Below are positions 6,143 to 14,779 of a stretch of 28,322 bases of DNA, piece by piece (within the stretch, counting starts at the first letter, position 1; each line of letters begins with the position of its first letter). A model generated the notes under the pieces. It saw only the letters and a list, made by a program, of their open reading frames with translations, had not been told where the DNA came from and searched no databases. This stretch comes from Clostridia bacterium (GTDB lineage Bacteria > Bacillota_A > Clostridia > Christensenellales > Aristaeellaceae). The position numbers and the translations under genes are program-made. The DNA is taken from the NCBI GenBank assembly GCA_017399225.1, contig JAFQEB010000103.1, positions 1 to 28,322 on the forward strand, given 5' to 3'.

Positions 6143-9100
6143 TTACAGCGCCCTAAGGGTAAAGGTGAACGAATAAGGCTTGTCAGCCGGGTAGCAGTAC
6201 TTGGGGAGGGTGGGGGCGCCCCAGGAGTCGTCGCCGCCGACGCCCTTGCGGAACATGGCCACGTCCAGGACGGTCTTGACCGGGCCCATGAGGTCGGAGC
6301 AGTGGCGGGCGGCGGAGAGCTGCTCGGGGAGCCAGGGCTGCACGCTGATCTCGAGGTTGTCGCCCATCACCAGGACGCCGTGCTGATCCTTGTCCGTCAC
6401 GGACAGGGACTGCACACCGCCGCGATTGCCGCTTTCCTGGGGGTTGAGGTAGGGGCTCATGCCGTCCTTGACCCGGTAGAGGTGCCAGCCCAGGTACGCG
6501 CCCTCGCGGCGGTCGACGTAGTTCTCCGCCGGGCCGTAGCCGTAGTAGTTGACCGTATCCAGCCGGGGATCCAGCTGGAAGCTCAGGCCCAGGGCGGGCA
6601 TGTCCGGCAGATCCGGAACGCCGGGCCAGTTCACCGTGACCTCCACTGCGTCCTGGGAGCGGACGGTATATACCACGGACATCTCAAAATCCTTGAGCAT
6701 GGGCGTGGTGTAGCGGTAGGTCAGGCGGGTGCAGCCGTCCTCCGTCTCCACATGGGCATAGCTGCGGTGATTGTAGCGGCTGATGAGGTGGTACACGCCC
6801 TGGCGGACGCTGTAGCCGTTGCCGTCGTCGTTGTCGGTGGATGCGCGGAACAGGCTCAGCTGGGGCGCGCACAGGAGGGTCTCGCGGCCGGCGCGGTCGC
6901 GGAAGGAGATCAGCCCCTTGCCGCGCTCAAAGAGCACGCCCATTTTGTCGCTGCGAAGGCCCACATTGCCGTCGCTCAGCACGGGCCTGGGGCCGTCGTT
7001 GTGGAAGACAGGGGCCTCCGGCTCGCCGTAGATGGTCTGGCCGTGGCTGAGGATCGTGCCCGCCGGCAGAATGCCCGTATCCTCCCGCAGGACGAGGTAG
7101 CAGGTCAGCACGACCTGACCCTCCGTGGGGAGCTTGCCGTAGGGCAGGCTGATATGCTTCGATTCGCCGGGGGCGATCTCCGGCAGCATGATCTCGCCGG
7201 CCTTGACGGGCTTCATGTCGCATTCCACCGTCCAGCGGACGGCATAGCCGGTCAGGGGCGCAAAGAGCTTGCGGTTCCAGACGGTGACGCCGGTCTTGCC
7301 GGGCTTGAGGAACACATCGCGGTAGAGGTAGCGCACGTCCTGCGTCTTGGCGGAGGGGGTGCGGTCCGCCAGCACGATGCCGTTGCCGATGAACTGCCAG
7401 TCGCAGGGCTTGTCACCGAAATCACCGCCGTAGGCAAAGCGCTCCTGCCCGTTGGGTGCCACGGTGCGCAGGCCCTGGTCGATGTAATCCCAGATGAAGC
7501 CGCCCTGGTACATGGGGTACTTGTCCTCCAGCGCGGTGTACTCGCTCATGCCGCCCAGGGAGTTACCCATGGCGTGCATGTACTCGCAGTTGATGAAGGG
7601 GCGCTGGGGATCGTTTTTGAGGTAGCGCTCGATGTCCGCCGCCTTCAGGTACATGTGGGAGAGCATATCGGAGGTGTGCCGGTAGCGCTCGTCATGCACG
7701 CAGCTCTCGTAGTGTACCAGGCGGGTGGGGTCGGTCTTGCGGAAGTACTCGGAGAGGTCGAAAAGGTTGCAGCCGCCCCAGGCCTCGTTGCCGCAGCTCC
7801 ACATCAGCACGCAGGCGTGGTTCTTGTCCCGCTCCAGCATGTAGCGGCCGCGGTTGAGGACGGCCTCGTGCCATTCGGGCTTGTCGCCGGGCACCACCCA
7901 GTCGTGCCAGGGGGCCCAGGAGCCGTGGGTCTCGATATTGGTTTCGTCGATGACGTACAGGCCGTACTCGTCGCAGGCCCGGTAGAAGGCCGTCATGTTG
8001 GGGTAATGGCTGGTGCGGATGGCGTTGATATTCAGGCTCTTGCAGATCTGAATGTCCTTCAGCAGCGTCTCCCGGCTGACCACGCGGCCGTGGTCGCAGT
8101 CGAACTCGTGGCGGTTCACGCCGTGGAAGACGATGCGCTTGCCGTTGAGGCACATGATCTTGTCGATCATCTCAAACTGGCGGAAGCCCACCCAGGTACG
8201 GCTGACCTCGGTCACCTGGCCCATGGCGTTGGTGAGGGTCACGGTGAGGGGATAGAGGTTGGGCGTTTCGGCGCTCCAGAGCTTCACGCCGGGGATGACG
8301 GCGTCAAACTGCACCTGCATCTGCCCGGTGACGGGCCGGGTCTCCTCGTAGAGCACCTTGCCCTCGCGGTCGGTGAGCGTCACGCGGGCCTGACCGGCGC
8401 GGCCGGCCACGGTGAGCAGCGCATCCAGATGCGCGGTGGTATAATTGTCCGTCAGGGGCGTGCGGACGCGGATATCCGCCAGATGGCTCTCGGGCCAGAA
8501 GTGCAGCGATACGCTGCGGTGGATGCCAGAATAGCGCCAGAAGTCCTGATCCTCCAGCCAGGAGCCGGAGCAGCGCTTGAAGATCCGCAGGGCCAGGCGG
8601 TTTTCGCCCACCCGCACAAAGGGGGTGATGTTGAAGGCGTGGGCGGTGAAGGAATCCTCGCAGTAGCCGACCTCATGCCCGTTGACATACACCAGCACCG
8701 CCGCCTCCGCGCCCGCCAGGTGCAGCACGATCCGGTGCTGCATGTCCTTCAGCGACAGGGTGAAGGGCTTCACGCAGGTGACGGTGGGGTTGTATTCGCT
8801 GGACACCTCCGGGGGCGTCAAAGCCTCATGGCCGTCCCAGGGGTACTGGACATTGACATACTGGGGCGGATCCCATTCCGGGGCGACGAGCTGGAACTCG
8901 CAGGGGATGCTGATCTCCCGGAGCGTGGCGTCCAGGGAGGAGCCCTTGAGCAGCTCGTTGGGGGCGTCGGCGGGGTTCATGGCGAAATGGGCCTTCCAGG
9001 CGCCGTCCAGCGAACGAACCAGGGAGGAGACGCCGCTCTCCGCTTCCTGCAGGGTGGCGTAGAAATCGTGGTCAGAGCAGGGGGGCAGGACGTTGACCAG

Positions 9101-9160
9101 CGTGATCTCCGGATCAGCCAGCCAGGCAGGGGTGAACTTCTCTCCGCGGGCGGTGCTCAT
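6143..9160 (-). CDS. lacZ: Beta-galactosidase, GH2 (LacZ type)
   Basis: The 1005-aa enzyme has the full LacZ layout: jelly-roll sugar-binding domain (~50-220), immunoglobulin-like domain (~225-330), TIM barrel (~335-625) and a C-terminal Bgal_small_N-type domain (~725-1000). The acid/base is Glu459 in WSCGNEAWGG and the nucleophile Glu526 in INCEYMHAMGNS. The barrel entrance motif VNRHEFDCDHGRVVS (348-362) is typical. It cleaves terminal beta-galactosides and has no signal peptide, so it acts in the cytoplasm. GAGGAG lies 8 bases before ATG 9160. It is 57 bases downstream of the secreted LRR gene with no terminator between, and 13 bases ahead of the zinc-ribbon LRR gene. No galactoside permease is nearby, so the substrate may be a glycan other than lactose. 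Confidence 0.96.
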   Translation of the reverse strand: MSTARGEKFTPAWLADPEITLVNVLPPCSDHDFYATLQEAESGVSSLVRSLDGAWKAHFAMNPADAPNELLKGSSLDATLREISIPCEFQLVAPEWDPPQYVNVQYPWDGHEALTPPEVSSEYNPTVTCVKPFTLSLKDMQHRIVLHLAGAEAAVLVYVNGHEVGYCEDSFTAHAFNITPFVRVGENRLALRIFKRCSGSWLEDQDFWRYSGIHRSVSLHFWPESHLADIRVRTPLTDNYTTAHLDALLTVAGRAGQARVTLTDREGKVLYEETRPVTGQMQVQFDAVIPGVKLWSAETPNLYPLTVTLTNAMGQVTEVSRTWVGFRQFEMIDKIMCLNGKRIVFHGVNRHEFDCDHGRVVSRETLLKDIQICKSLNINAIRTSHYPNMTAFYRACDEYGLYVIDETNIETHGSWAPWHDWVVPGDKPEWHEAVLNRGRYMLERDKNHACVLMWSCGNEAWGGCNLFDLSEYFRKTDPTRLVHYESCVHDERYRHTSDMLSHMYLKAADIERYLKNDPQRPFINCEYMHAMGNSLGGMSEYTALEDKYPMYQGGFIWDYIDQGLRTVAPNGQERFAYGGDFGDKPCDWQFIGNGIVLADRTPSAKTQDVRYLYRDVFLKPGKTGVTVWNRKLFAPLTGYAVRWTVECDMKPVKAGEIMLPEIAPGESKHISLPYGKLPTEGQVVLTCYLVLREDTGILPAGTILSHGQTIYGEPEAPVFHNDGPRPVLSDGNVGLRSDKMGVLFERGKGLISFRDRAGRETLLCAPQLSLFRASTDNDDGNGYSVRQGVYHLISRYNHRSYAHVETEDGCTRLTYRYTTPMLKDFEMSVVYTVRSQDAVEVTVNWPGVPDLPDMPALGLSFQLDPRLDTVNYYGYGPAENYVDRREGAYLGWHLYRVKDGMSPYLNPQESGNRGGVQSLSVTDKDQHGVLVMGDNLEISVQPWLPEQLSAARHCSDLMGPVKTVLDVAMFRKGVGGDDSWGAPTLPKYCYPADKPYSFTFTLRAL

Positions 9161-9217
9161 GATGGGCGCTCCTCTCGTTTGTGGTGCTGGGGAAGGGAAC
9201 TTGTCTCAACCGGAACC

Positions 9218-10309
9218 TTACTTTTCCGGCAGGGGCTCGCCAAAGGGATAGTAGGTGTTGTCCTGGAAGGAGTAGTACATGATATCGTACCGCTCATGCT
9301 CGCGCCAGCCTGCGCCGGTGGACTGATAGGTTTCTGCCTCGATGTGACAGTTGGGCAGCGCTGCCTGCAGCTTATCGATCTCCTCCTGCTTGAGGTTCGG
9401 GTTATAGGAGATCCACAGCCGCTCCAGGCTGGTGCAGGAATACAGGGGGCTCAGGTCGGTGATGTTGTTGTGGCACAGGTTCAGATCCAGCAGCTTTTCA
9501 TGGTTCGCCAGGGGTGAAATATCGGTGATGTCCTGCATGAACAGCTCAATGTACTCCAGCTCGTACAGCTCTGTCAGGGGGGTAAGATCGGTGACCGGTA
9601 CCTTGGAGTCAATGCAGATCAGCCGTTTCAGGCCCGGGAAGTTGGTCAGGAAGCTGAGGTCGGTCACATTGTTGTGGCCCACGTCGATGGCCAGAAGCTC
9701 GGGGAAGAACTGCAGGCGATCCCAGATCTGCTGGGCGGTGTAGCGGGGATCCTGCCGGCCCTTGGCGGTGGAGAAGGCCGTGGCGTCCGAGCGCAGGCGC
9801 ACCCGGCGGCCGTCGCAGATGATCCAGTCCAGCGTCCAGCCGAAGCGGACGTCGGGGTATTTGCTGAGGAGGTAATCCCGCATCCCGTTCAGGCTGGGGC
9901 GGTATTTGTACATCAGCACCTCCTGGATATTCGGCAGCGCGTCCAGCGCTGCGGCGATCTGGCTGAGCTTGGCGGTGTCATGCAGCGCGTCCAGATCCAT
10001 CACCTGATTCTCGCAGGTGAAGTAGCCGTCCGCGACCTTCACCTTCCAGTGGAAGTGAACATTGGGGCAGGCCTTCACCAGCTGTCCCATGTACTTCACG
10101 TCAAGCTTCACGTTCATCAGATCGACCTCGGTGACCTGCGGATTGGCTTCCAGGTCGCGGATCAGCGTATTGACCTTCTTGGCCATATCCTTGATACCTG
10201 TCAGATCGACGCGGGCGTCCTCCGGGCCGACTTCCACCCCCAGCACATCGGCGGAGGCAGTCAGGGGCAGCAGGAGCAGCAGCGTCAGCAGAATCAGCAG
10301 CTTGCGCAT
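9218..10309 (-). CDS. Secreted leucine-rich-repeat protein
   Basis: The 363-aa product starts with a clear signal peptide (MRKLLILLTLLLLLPLTASA, cleavage after residue 20). Internalin-like repeats occupy about residues 205-320, with the repeating phrase TDLSFL, TDLTPL, TDISPL, TDLSPL spaced ~20-23 residues apart. Residues 30-200 are a non-repeat domain with loosely LRR-like phrases (VTEVDLMNVKLDVKYM). No LPxTG sorting signal or C-terminal membrane anchor is visible, so it is exported and probably free or held non-covalently at the surface. AAAGGAA precedes ATG 10309. The gap to the upstream epimerase stop is 6 bases, indicating an operon. The partner is unknown. Confidence 0.85.
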   Translation of the reverse strand: MRKLLILLTLLLLLPLTASADVLGVEVGPEDARVDLTGIKDMAKKVNTLIRDLEANPQVTEVDLMNVKLDVKYMGQLVKACPNVHFHWKVKVADGYFTCENQVMDLDALHDTAKLSQIAAALDALPNIQEVLMYKYRPSLNGMRDYLLSKYPDVRFGWTLDWIICDGRRVRLRSDATAFSTAKGRQDPRYTAQQIWDRLQFFPELLAIDVGHNNVTDLSFLTNFPGLKRLICIDSKVPVTDLTPLTELYELEYIELFMQDITDISPLANHEKLLDLNLCHNNITDLSPLYSCTSLERLWISYNPNLKQEEIDKLQAALPNCHIEAETYQSTGAGWREHERYDIMYYSFQDNTYYPFGEPLPEK

Positions 10310-10315
10310 GGCGGA

Positions 10316-11221
10316 TCATTCCTTTCGGAGGTTTTCGTCAATATAGTCGATCAGGGGCTTGCGGCGGATGAAACTGCGGTTCGCCCGGTACCAGGCGAGG
10401 GATTCCGCAATGCCCGTCTCCAGCGGGATCAGGTCAGGCAGGAGGGTTTCCTGCGCCGCCGTGTCCAGGTGGTAGGCGTAGTTCAGGAAGGGAAAATAGC
10501 TACGCTGGGGCACGGAGGCGTCCACCTCGACAAATCGCGGCGTTTTTCCTGCGGCCGCGTAGCACATTTCCACCCACTCGCGGACGCTCACGTCCTGCGG
10601 ATTGCCGGTGTTGAGGACGTGCCGTGCTGGCGGGTCGAGCAGGATGCGCTCCATCAGGCGGCATAGGTCGCGCACATGGAAGAACTGCAGGGGCATCGCA
10701 CCCTCCCCGGGCAGGTAAAAGGGACGGTCGTTCTCCGCACACTCGAACACAAAGGACTCCCGGTATACCTCGTTCCCGGGGCCGTAGAGGTAGGGTGGGC
10801 GCAGGACGTACGCCTGGGGCACGCGGGCCAGCAGCCGCTGCTCGGCGGCGATCTTGTCCGTGCCGTAAGCGCCCCAGTGGGCATTGGGCCCCACGGGCAT
10901 ATCCTCCCGGAAAGGCTGGGGTAGGGTTTCGGGATACACAGCCGAAGAGGAAATGAAGATGTAGTGCGCCACATCGCCCACCGCATCCAGCAGGGCGTCG
11001 ATGTCCCGGGCGTTGTATGCCGTCACGTCCAGCACGGCGTCGAAGCCCTCGCCCCGCAGGTTCAGGGCCGGGTCATGCCGGTCGCGGCAGATGTGCCGCA
11101 CGCCGGGGATTTGCTCCCGGCTGCCCCGGTTGAGTACGGTCACCTCATGCCCGGCCGCCGCGAAGTACTCCGCCGCCGCCCGGCTGACAAACACCGTGCC
11201 GCCAGTCACCAGAATGCGCAT
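10316..11221 (-). CDS. NAD(P)-dependent epimerase/dehydratase family protein (extended SDR)
   Basis: The 301-aa Rossmann protein has the N-terminal nucleotide-binding motif TGGTVFVSR (residues 6-14), the SSSAVYP strand (91-97) and the catalytic YxxxK pair Tyr119/Lys123 (YGTDK). LRPPYLYGPGN follows, as in NDP-sugar epimerases and dehydratases. The third glycine of the usual GGTGFxG pattern is replaced (VFVS), a variation seen in atypical SDR lineages, so catalysis is likely but the substrate is uncertain. It sits in the same leftward run as two glycosidase-like exported proteins and a beta-galactosidase, which suggests sugar metabolism. It starts at ATG 11221 behind GGAAAGAAG and overlaps nothing. 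Confidence 0.85.
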   Translation of the reverse strand: MRILVTGGTVFVSRAAAEYFAAAGHEVTVLNRGSREQIPGVRHICRDRHDPALNLRGEGFDAVLDVTAYNARDIDALLDAVGDVAHYIFISSSAVYPETLPQPFREDMPVGPNAHWGAYGTDKIAAEQRLLARVPQAYVLRPPYLYGPGNEVYRESFVFECAENDRPFYLPGEGAMPLQFFHVRDLCRLMERILLDPPARHVLNTGNPQDVSVREWVEMCYAAAGKTPRFVEVDASVPQRSYFPFLNYAYHLDTAAQETLLPDLIPLETGIAESLAWYRANRSFIRRKPLIDYIDENLRKE

Positions 11222-11248
11222 ATCTTCTTTCCGTCCTTCATTTCGGGT

Positions 11249-13126
11249 TTATTTCTTTGGCTTGCCGTCGAACCAATCGGTGTGCACCAGCTCGCTGTGG
11301 CCGATGCCGAAGAGCTCGTGCTGGTTGCGGGGGGAGCCGATAGAGGTGTCCTTGCCGGTGCGGTTGAGCTTCTCGCCCATGAAGATCATGACGGAGGTGC
11401 TGCCGCCGTCCAGAAGGAAGGATTCGTTGCAGCCGTTGGCGTAGAGCAGCATACCGATCTGGTTGGTGGTCATGCCCTTGGGGCCCTTGGGCACGCGGCC
11501 CTCGCAGTCCACGATGAAGTAGTGGCCGGGCTCCACCATGCCGATGGCGCAGCGGGGCTCCTGCAGGGCTGCGTTCTTGCCGCTGTACACCCGCAGCACG
11601 CCGTCGCGGGCCATGTAGGGGCCGAAGGACAGTGCGTCGTGCACGTCGCCCCGGGCAGCCAGCTCGTCCGCGGTGATCTCCTTGGCCCCGTAGACGGAAA
11701 TGCTGCCGTCATCGTGCAGGGCCAGGGTGTCCAGCGGCGGGAAGCCGGGGTTCTTCTTCATATCCATGTTGTACAGCACTTCATAGTTGCGGATGATGTT
11801 GCCCACGGTGTTCTTCTTGTCCACGCGGTAGGGGTAGTAATCGCCGTTGACGGCAAACACCAGGCGGGAGGTCTGGGCCAGGGTCTGGGGGTAGATCTGA
11901 TGGTTCTTGTACACCGCGTTGACCCAGGTGTGCTGCTTGAAGGTCTCGTATTCGGGCTTGAACTTGACCTCGGCCACGAAGTAGCGCTGGCAGGGATCCT
12001 CCATGTCGTACTGGATGATCTCCACTTGCAGGGTGGGGGAGAGATAGGCCCAGAGGCCCTTTTCCGGATCCTCGTGAACGAACTCGCCCTGGGTGAGGTA
12101 GCCCTCCTCGTCCCGGCCGTCCGGGTAGGGGATGAGGGCCTTGTCGCTGGAAACTGCGCTTTCAAAGGCCTTGCGGCAGGCGTCGCGCAGCAGGCTGTCG
12201 TCCCGCTCGCCCATGCTCAGGATGGCGCTGAGCACATCGCCGTCCGTGCGGAGCTGGTTGGGCACGGCCCACATGCCGCCCTCGGCAGTAGCGTCGTCCA
12301 GCAGGTAATCCGGGTTCAGGGCGTTGGCGGAGGCTTTCTCCAGCACCAGGGCGGTCACTTCGCCGCCGTCCACCAGCAGCATGGGCTGATACGCCCGCAG
12401 CCAGGTGGTCATGGTCTGCACGACCTTCTTTTCGTTCCAGGTCTTCAGGGCCTGTGCGGGAGCCTTGGCGCTTTCGGCATATCCGCCGAAGGCGGGCATG
12501 ATGCGCAGGCCTGCCTCCCACAGCGCGTCGGTCAAGGGCAGGATGCCGGAGGCAGGTGCGCTCAGGCTGGCCACGGCCACGCTGCGGCCCTGCTGCGTCC
12601 ATGCGCCCAGGAGGGAGGCGTCAAAGCCGGTGAGGGTATCCACGGTCACGAGCACGTCCGCCTGGCCGCCCCAGGTCCATTGGTGCAGCTCTGCGGGGAG
12701 GTCGGCGCCGGAGAAGGTGCGCAGCTCGGTCAGGGCCGTCGCGCTGTTGGCGGCATAGGTCACCAGGAAGCGCAGCCGGCCGGTGAGGTCGTTTTCCGCG
12801 ATGAGGATGCACTCAGGGCCGGGGTTTTCCACCACGGCGGCGGTCTCCCACTTGCGATTGGCGTTGAGGAACTGCAATTCGACCTTTGCGGGGATGCTGT
12901 CCATGCGTGCATAAGCCGCGCGGACGGAGGCGCCCTCAGGCAGGTCGCAGGTCAGCTCGGCTGTTTTGGCCTTGGGGAACTTGTAGGCGGTTTCGTCGCT
13001 GCCGTCGGTCAGCAGGGTCATATCGACCTTCGTGCTGCCCTTTTTCCACTGCAGATCCACCTCGTCCGCCAGGGCGGCGGCGGGCAGCAGGAGCAGCACG
13101 GTCAGCAGCATCAGGAGCTTCTTCAT
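11249..13126 (-). CDS. Secreted phosphodiester glycosidase (NAGPA-domain) protein, large
   Basis: The 625-aa product has a signal peptide (MKKLLMLLTVLLLLPAAALA). A 350-residue N-terminal region follows, with a discoidin-like beta segment (VELQFLNANRKWETAAVV) and a middle part without a recognised fold. The C-terminal NAGPA/phosphodiester glycosidase domain lies at about 370-620. Family landmarks are FAVNGDYYPYR (~424-434), ALSFGP, and SFLLDGGSTSVMIF (~569-582) with the conserved Asp-Gly-Gly. Family members remove sugar groups linked through phosphodiesters, including in wall polymers. ATG 13126 is preferred over an upstream in-frame ATG at 13180 because it begins the signal peptide and has GAGG upstream. 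The gap to the upstream paralogue is 22 bases. The substrate is unknown. Confidence 0.88.
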   Translation of the reverse strand: MKKLLMLLTVLLLLPAAALADEVDLQWKKGSTKVDMTLLTDGSDETAYKFPKAKTAELTCDLPEGASVRAAYARMDSIPAKVELQFLNANRKWETAAVVENPGPECILIAENDLTGRLRFLVTYAANSATALTELRTFSGADLPAELHQWTWGGQADVLVTVDTLTGFDASLLGAWTQQGRSVAVASLSAPASGILPLTDALWEAGLRIMPAFGGYAESAKAPAQALKTWNEKKVVQTMTTWLRAYQPMLLVDGGEVTALVLEKASANALNPDYLLDDATAEGGMWAVPNQLRTDGDVLSAILSMGERDDSLLRDACRKAFESAVSSDKALIPYPDGRDEEGYLTQGEFVHEDPEKGLWAYLSPTLQVEIIQYDMEDPCQRYFVAEVKFKPEYETFKQHTWVNAVYKNHQIYPQTLAQTSRLVFAVNGDYYPYRVDKKNTVGNIIRNYEVLYNMDMKKNPGFPPLDTLALHDDGSISVYGAKEITADELAARGDVHDALSFGPYMARDGVLRVYSGKNAALQEPRCAIGMVEPGHYFIVDCEGRVPKGPKGMTTNQIGMLLYANGCNESFLLDGGSTSVMIFMGEKLNRTGKDTSIGSPRNQHELFGIGHSELVHTDWFDGKPKK

Positions 13127-13148
13127 GTTCGTTTCGCCTCGTTTGTCG

Positions 13149-14045
13149 TCATTCTTCCGTGGGGGGAACCAGGGTGGCAAAATAGATGATATCGCCCACC
13201 GCGCGATCCTTGGGGATCTTGTTGATGCGCGTGCCGCACAGGTACACGGAGGTGGAGTGGCCGCCGTCCAGGTTATAGGCCGTCACCGCGCCCTTTTCCT
13301 CAGCCAGGTCGGTCATGCGGCGGACGCTCAGGCCCGGGTCGTCACAGGCGATGAACAGGTACTGGTTCCGCCCGGCCTCGTCCGGCAGCTGGCAGATGAT
13401 GAGCCTTTCGTCGGGGGTGGGGTATCCGCAGGAGTTCTTTTCGGCATACTTGAACTGGAGGCGCTCGCCGTCCTTGATCAGCGCCGGGCCGAAGGAGAAG
13501 GCCTCCACGATGGCGTGTTCCTTGAGGTAATTCTCGACCTTCGTCTTCGTCGGGGATTCGATGATGACCAGATCGCCGTTTTCATCCACGATCAGCATGT
13601 CCATGCCCTGACGGATGTTGTAGCGGATCTTCTCGCCGCTGCGGTACACCACGCCCACGTCGCGGTAATTGTAGAAGTCGCCGTTGAAGGCCAGCACGGC
13701 GTTGTGCTGTGCGGCCATGGCATAGACGGGCAGGGTCGTCTTGGAGCGGGGATTGCCCGCCGTGCCCGTGCGCAGCTGGGAGGCGTCCTGAACGGTGACG
13801 TACACATAATACACCGTCACCTCGTCCGCCGTGCCCGTTTCGATGCGCACGGAGAGGGAGCCGTCGTCATAGCTCATGCCGTCCTCCGCAAGGGCGCCGG
13901 GTACGGCGGTGTAGGGGGCGGGCCCGCCCAGGGGCAGGGGTTCATAAGCGGGGGCGTCCGGGGCGGGCGCCGCGGCCTCCTCCGCCAGGGCAGATCCGGT
14001 CAGACACAAAAGGGCCAGCAGCAGGGCCAGCAGCTTTTTCATCAT
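13149..14045 (-). CDS. Secreted phosphodiester glycosidase (NAGPA-domain) protein, small
   Basis: The 298-aa product has a signal peptide (MMKKLLALLLALLCLTGSAL, cleaved near AEE), a Pro/Ala-rich linker (23-50) and one NAGPA domain. Landmarks are AFNGDFYNYR (119-128), EAFSFGPALI (181-190) and YNLDGGHSTSVY (257-268). It is a paralogue of the next gene but lacks that gene's long N-terminal region. ATG 14045 is chosen because AAGGAGAG lies 7 bases upstream; a second ATG follows at once and a longer frame opens at 14099 without a ribosome site. It is the first gene of the leftward run, 63 bases from a strong promoter. It probably acts on an exported or wall-linked sugar phosphodiester. Confidence 0.9.
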   Translation of the reverse strand: MMKKLLALLLALLCLTGSALAEEAAAPAPDAPAYEPLPLGGPAPYTAVPGALAEDGMSYDDGSLSVRIETGTADEVTVYYVYVTVQDASQLRTGTAGNPRSKTTLPVYAMAAQHNAVLAFNGDFYNYRDVGVVYRSGEKIRYNIRQGMDMLIVDENGDLVIIESPTKTKVENYLKEHAIVEAFSFGPALIKDGERLQFKYAEKNSCGYPTPDERLIICQLPDEAGRNQYLFIACDDPGLSVRRMTDLAEEKGAVTAYNLDGGHSTSVYLCGTRINKIPKDRAVGDIIYFATLVPPTEE

Positions 14046-14107
14046 GCTTCGTCTCTCCTTGAGGTAACTTTTGCAGCCACTTACTGGGCTGTGGGTCATT
14101 CCCTACA

Positions 14108-14136
14108 ATTATACTCCCTTGGGGAGCCTTTGTCCA
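14108..14136 (-). promoter_or_regulatory. Promoter of the NAGPA-to-lacZ gene run, with operator-like palindrome
   Basis: On the minus strand, -35 TGGACA (14131-14136) and a perfect -10 TATAAT (14108-14113) are 17 bases apart. The spacer holds an inverted repeat CTCCC-N3-GGGAG (14114-14126), well placed to bind a repressor. It is the only strong promoter I find ahead of the six leftward genes 14045 to 5248. Confidence 0.8.
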
Positions 14137-14208
14137 GCCGATGCGCCGGGCCCCAAAGGTTTTTTACATATGCGGGCCAATTTCTCCCCACGGCTTTGGG
14201 AATGTATC

Positions 14209-14237
14209 TTGACAGAATGGATAAAAACCATTACAAT
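14209..14237 (+). promoter_or_regulatory. Strong promoter of the rny leader
   Basis: A perfect TTGACA (14209-14214) and TACAAT (14232-14237) are spaced 17 bases apart, pointing towards rny. The predicted start near 14244 gives an unusually long leader of about 536 bases before rny. Confidence 0.8.
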
Positions 14238-14255
14238 ATGTACTGATCGGCTGTT

Positions 14256-14291
14256 GGGCCGGGGCGTATCCCCGCTGCCCATGCTGTTTTT
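14256..14291 (+). terminator. Terminator-like hairpin close to rny leader start
   Basis: GGGC-CGGGG pairs with CCCCG-CT-GCCC (14256-14264 with 14270-14280) around CGTAT, followed by ATGCTGTTTTT. It begins only about 12 bases after the predicted start site, so it would give a ~48-base transcript if it stops polymerase. Confidence 0.6.
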
Positions 14292-14609
14292 CGATACAGT
14301 CCCTGTTTACCTGAAACCCGTGCATGACGCTTTTTTGTCCGCTGCACGTCAATTTTCGGCGGCTGTCTGCGGGCAGTCGGCTGCATAGAAAGCGCATATG
14401 GAGGGGCCTTTTTTTCGCTCCCTTCTGATCTGCCGCCGCCAGCGGCGTGATCCTTGCCGTTTTTGTGAGGCGCAGACCGGCTTTTGCCCGTCTGCCGGTA
14501 AAATTCTGGTATTCATACCGTCTGCCGGATATGGACCCTGCATCCGTGACGCACCTGTAGCCACAGGAGCGGCAGGCTTTTTTGCCTGTGGAATTGACGC
14601 AGGGAGTCT

Positions 14610-14642
14610 GCCCGGGGGAAGTGGATTCCCCATGGCCTTTTT
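14610..14642 (+). terminator. Terminator-like hairpin in rny leader
   Basis: GGGGAA (14615-14620) pairs with TTCCCC (14626-14631), with an outer GCC/GGC clamp (14610-14612 with 14634-14636), followed by CTTTTT. Confidence 0.55.
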
Positions 14643-14672
14643 GCCGTGCAGCCCAATATCGAAACAGTCACA

Positions 14673-14703
14673 GCCGTATGGGAGCGATCCCGTGCGGCTT
14701 TTT
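14673..14703 (+). terminator. Strong terminator 76 bases upstream of rny
   Basis: An 11-bp stem (14673-14683 with 14688-14698, two G-T wobbles) is closed by a GCGA tetraloop and followed by TTTTT. It is the best-formed terminator in the leader, and no promoter is visible between it and rny. Confidence 0.7.
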
Positions 14704-14779
14704 GCGTGCAGCCGCCGTCTACTGCAGCACAAAAACATACAGCAAGAACACAAATTTTGAAAAGGAGGGAAAACAGACC

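Larger units (their letters stand above)
14244..14779 (+). promoter_or_regulatory. Long rny leader with tandem terminator-like hairpins
   Basis: No gene is supported here. Eight runs of 4-7 T's occur at 14287, 14331, 14409, 14460, 14482, 14578, 14638 and 14699. At least three follow good stems: 14256-14280, 14610-14636 and 14673-14698. At 14482, 14578 and 14699 the T-run is also enclosed by complementary arms (ACCGGC/GCCGGT, CAGGC/GCCTG, CGGC/GCCG). The arm after the T-run could therefore pull the terminator stem apart. I see no promoter between the last terminator and rny, so rny expression would depend on read-through. It does not match a T-box or a riboswitch I recognise. Confidence 0.55.

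Noticed and set aside
6074..9517. Very long + strand open frame (over 1100 codons) opposite lacZ
   Set aside because: It is the antisense shadow of the GC-rich lacZ gene: low-complexity Val/Ala/Gly/His composition, no ribosome site, and the opposite strand has all GH2 catalytic motifs.
10964..13189. Long + strand frame opposite the epimerase and large NAGPA gene
   Set aside because: It spans two well-supported minus-strand genes and has shadow-type composition with no recognisable domain.
14582..14779. Upstream extension of RNase Y to an ATG near 14582
   Set aside because: It would translate through two terminator hairpins. GTG 14780 has AAAGGAGGG at the right distance and gives the normal family length with the membrane helix at the N-terminus.
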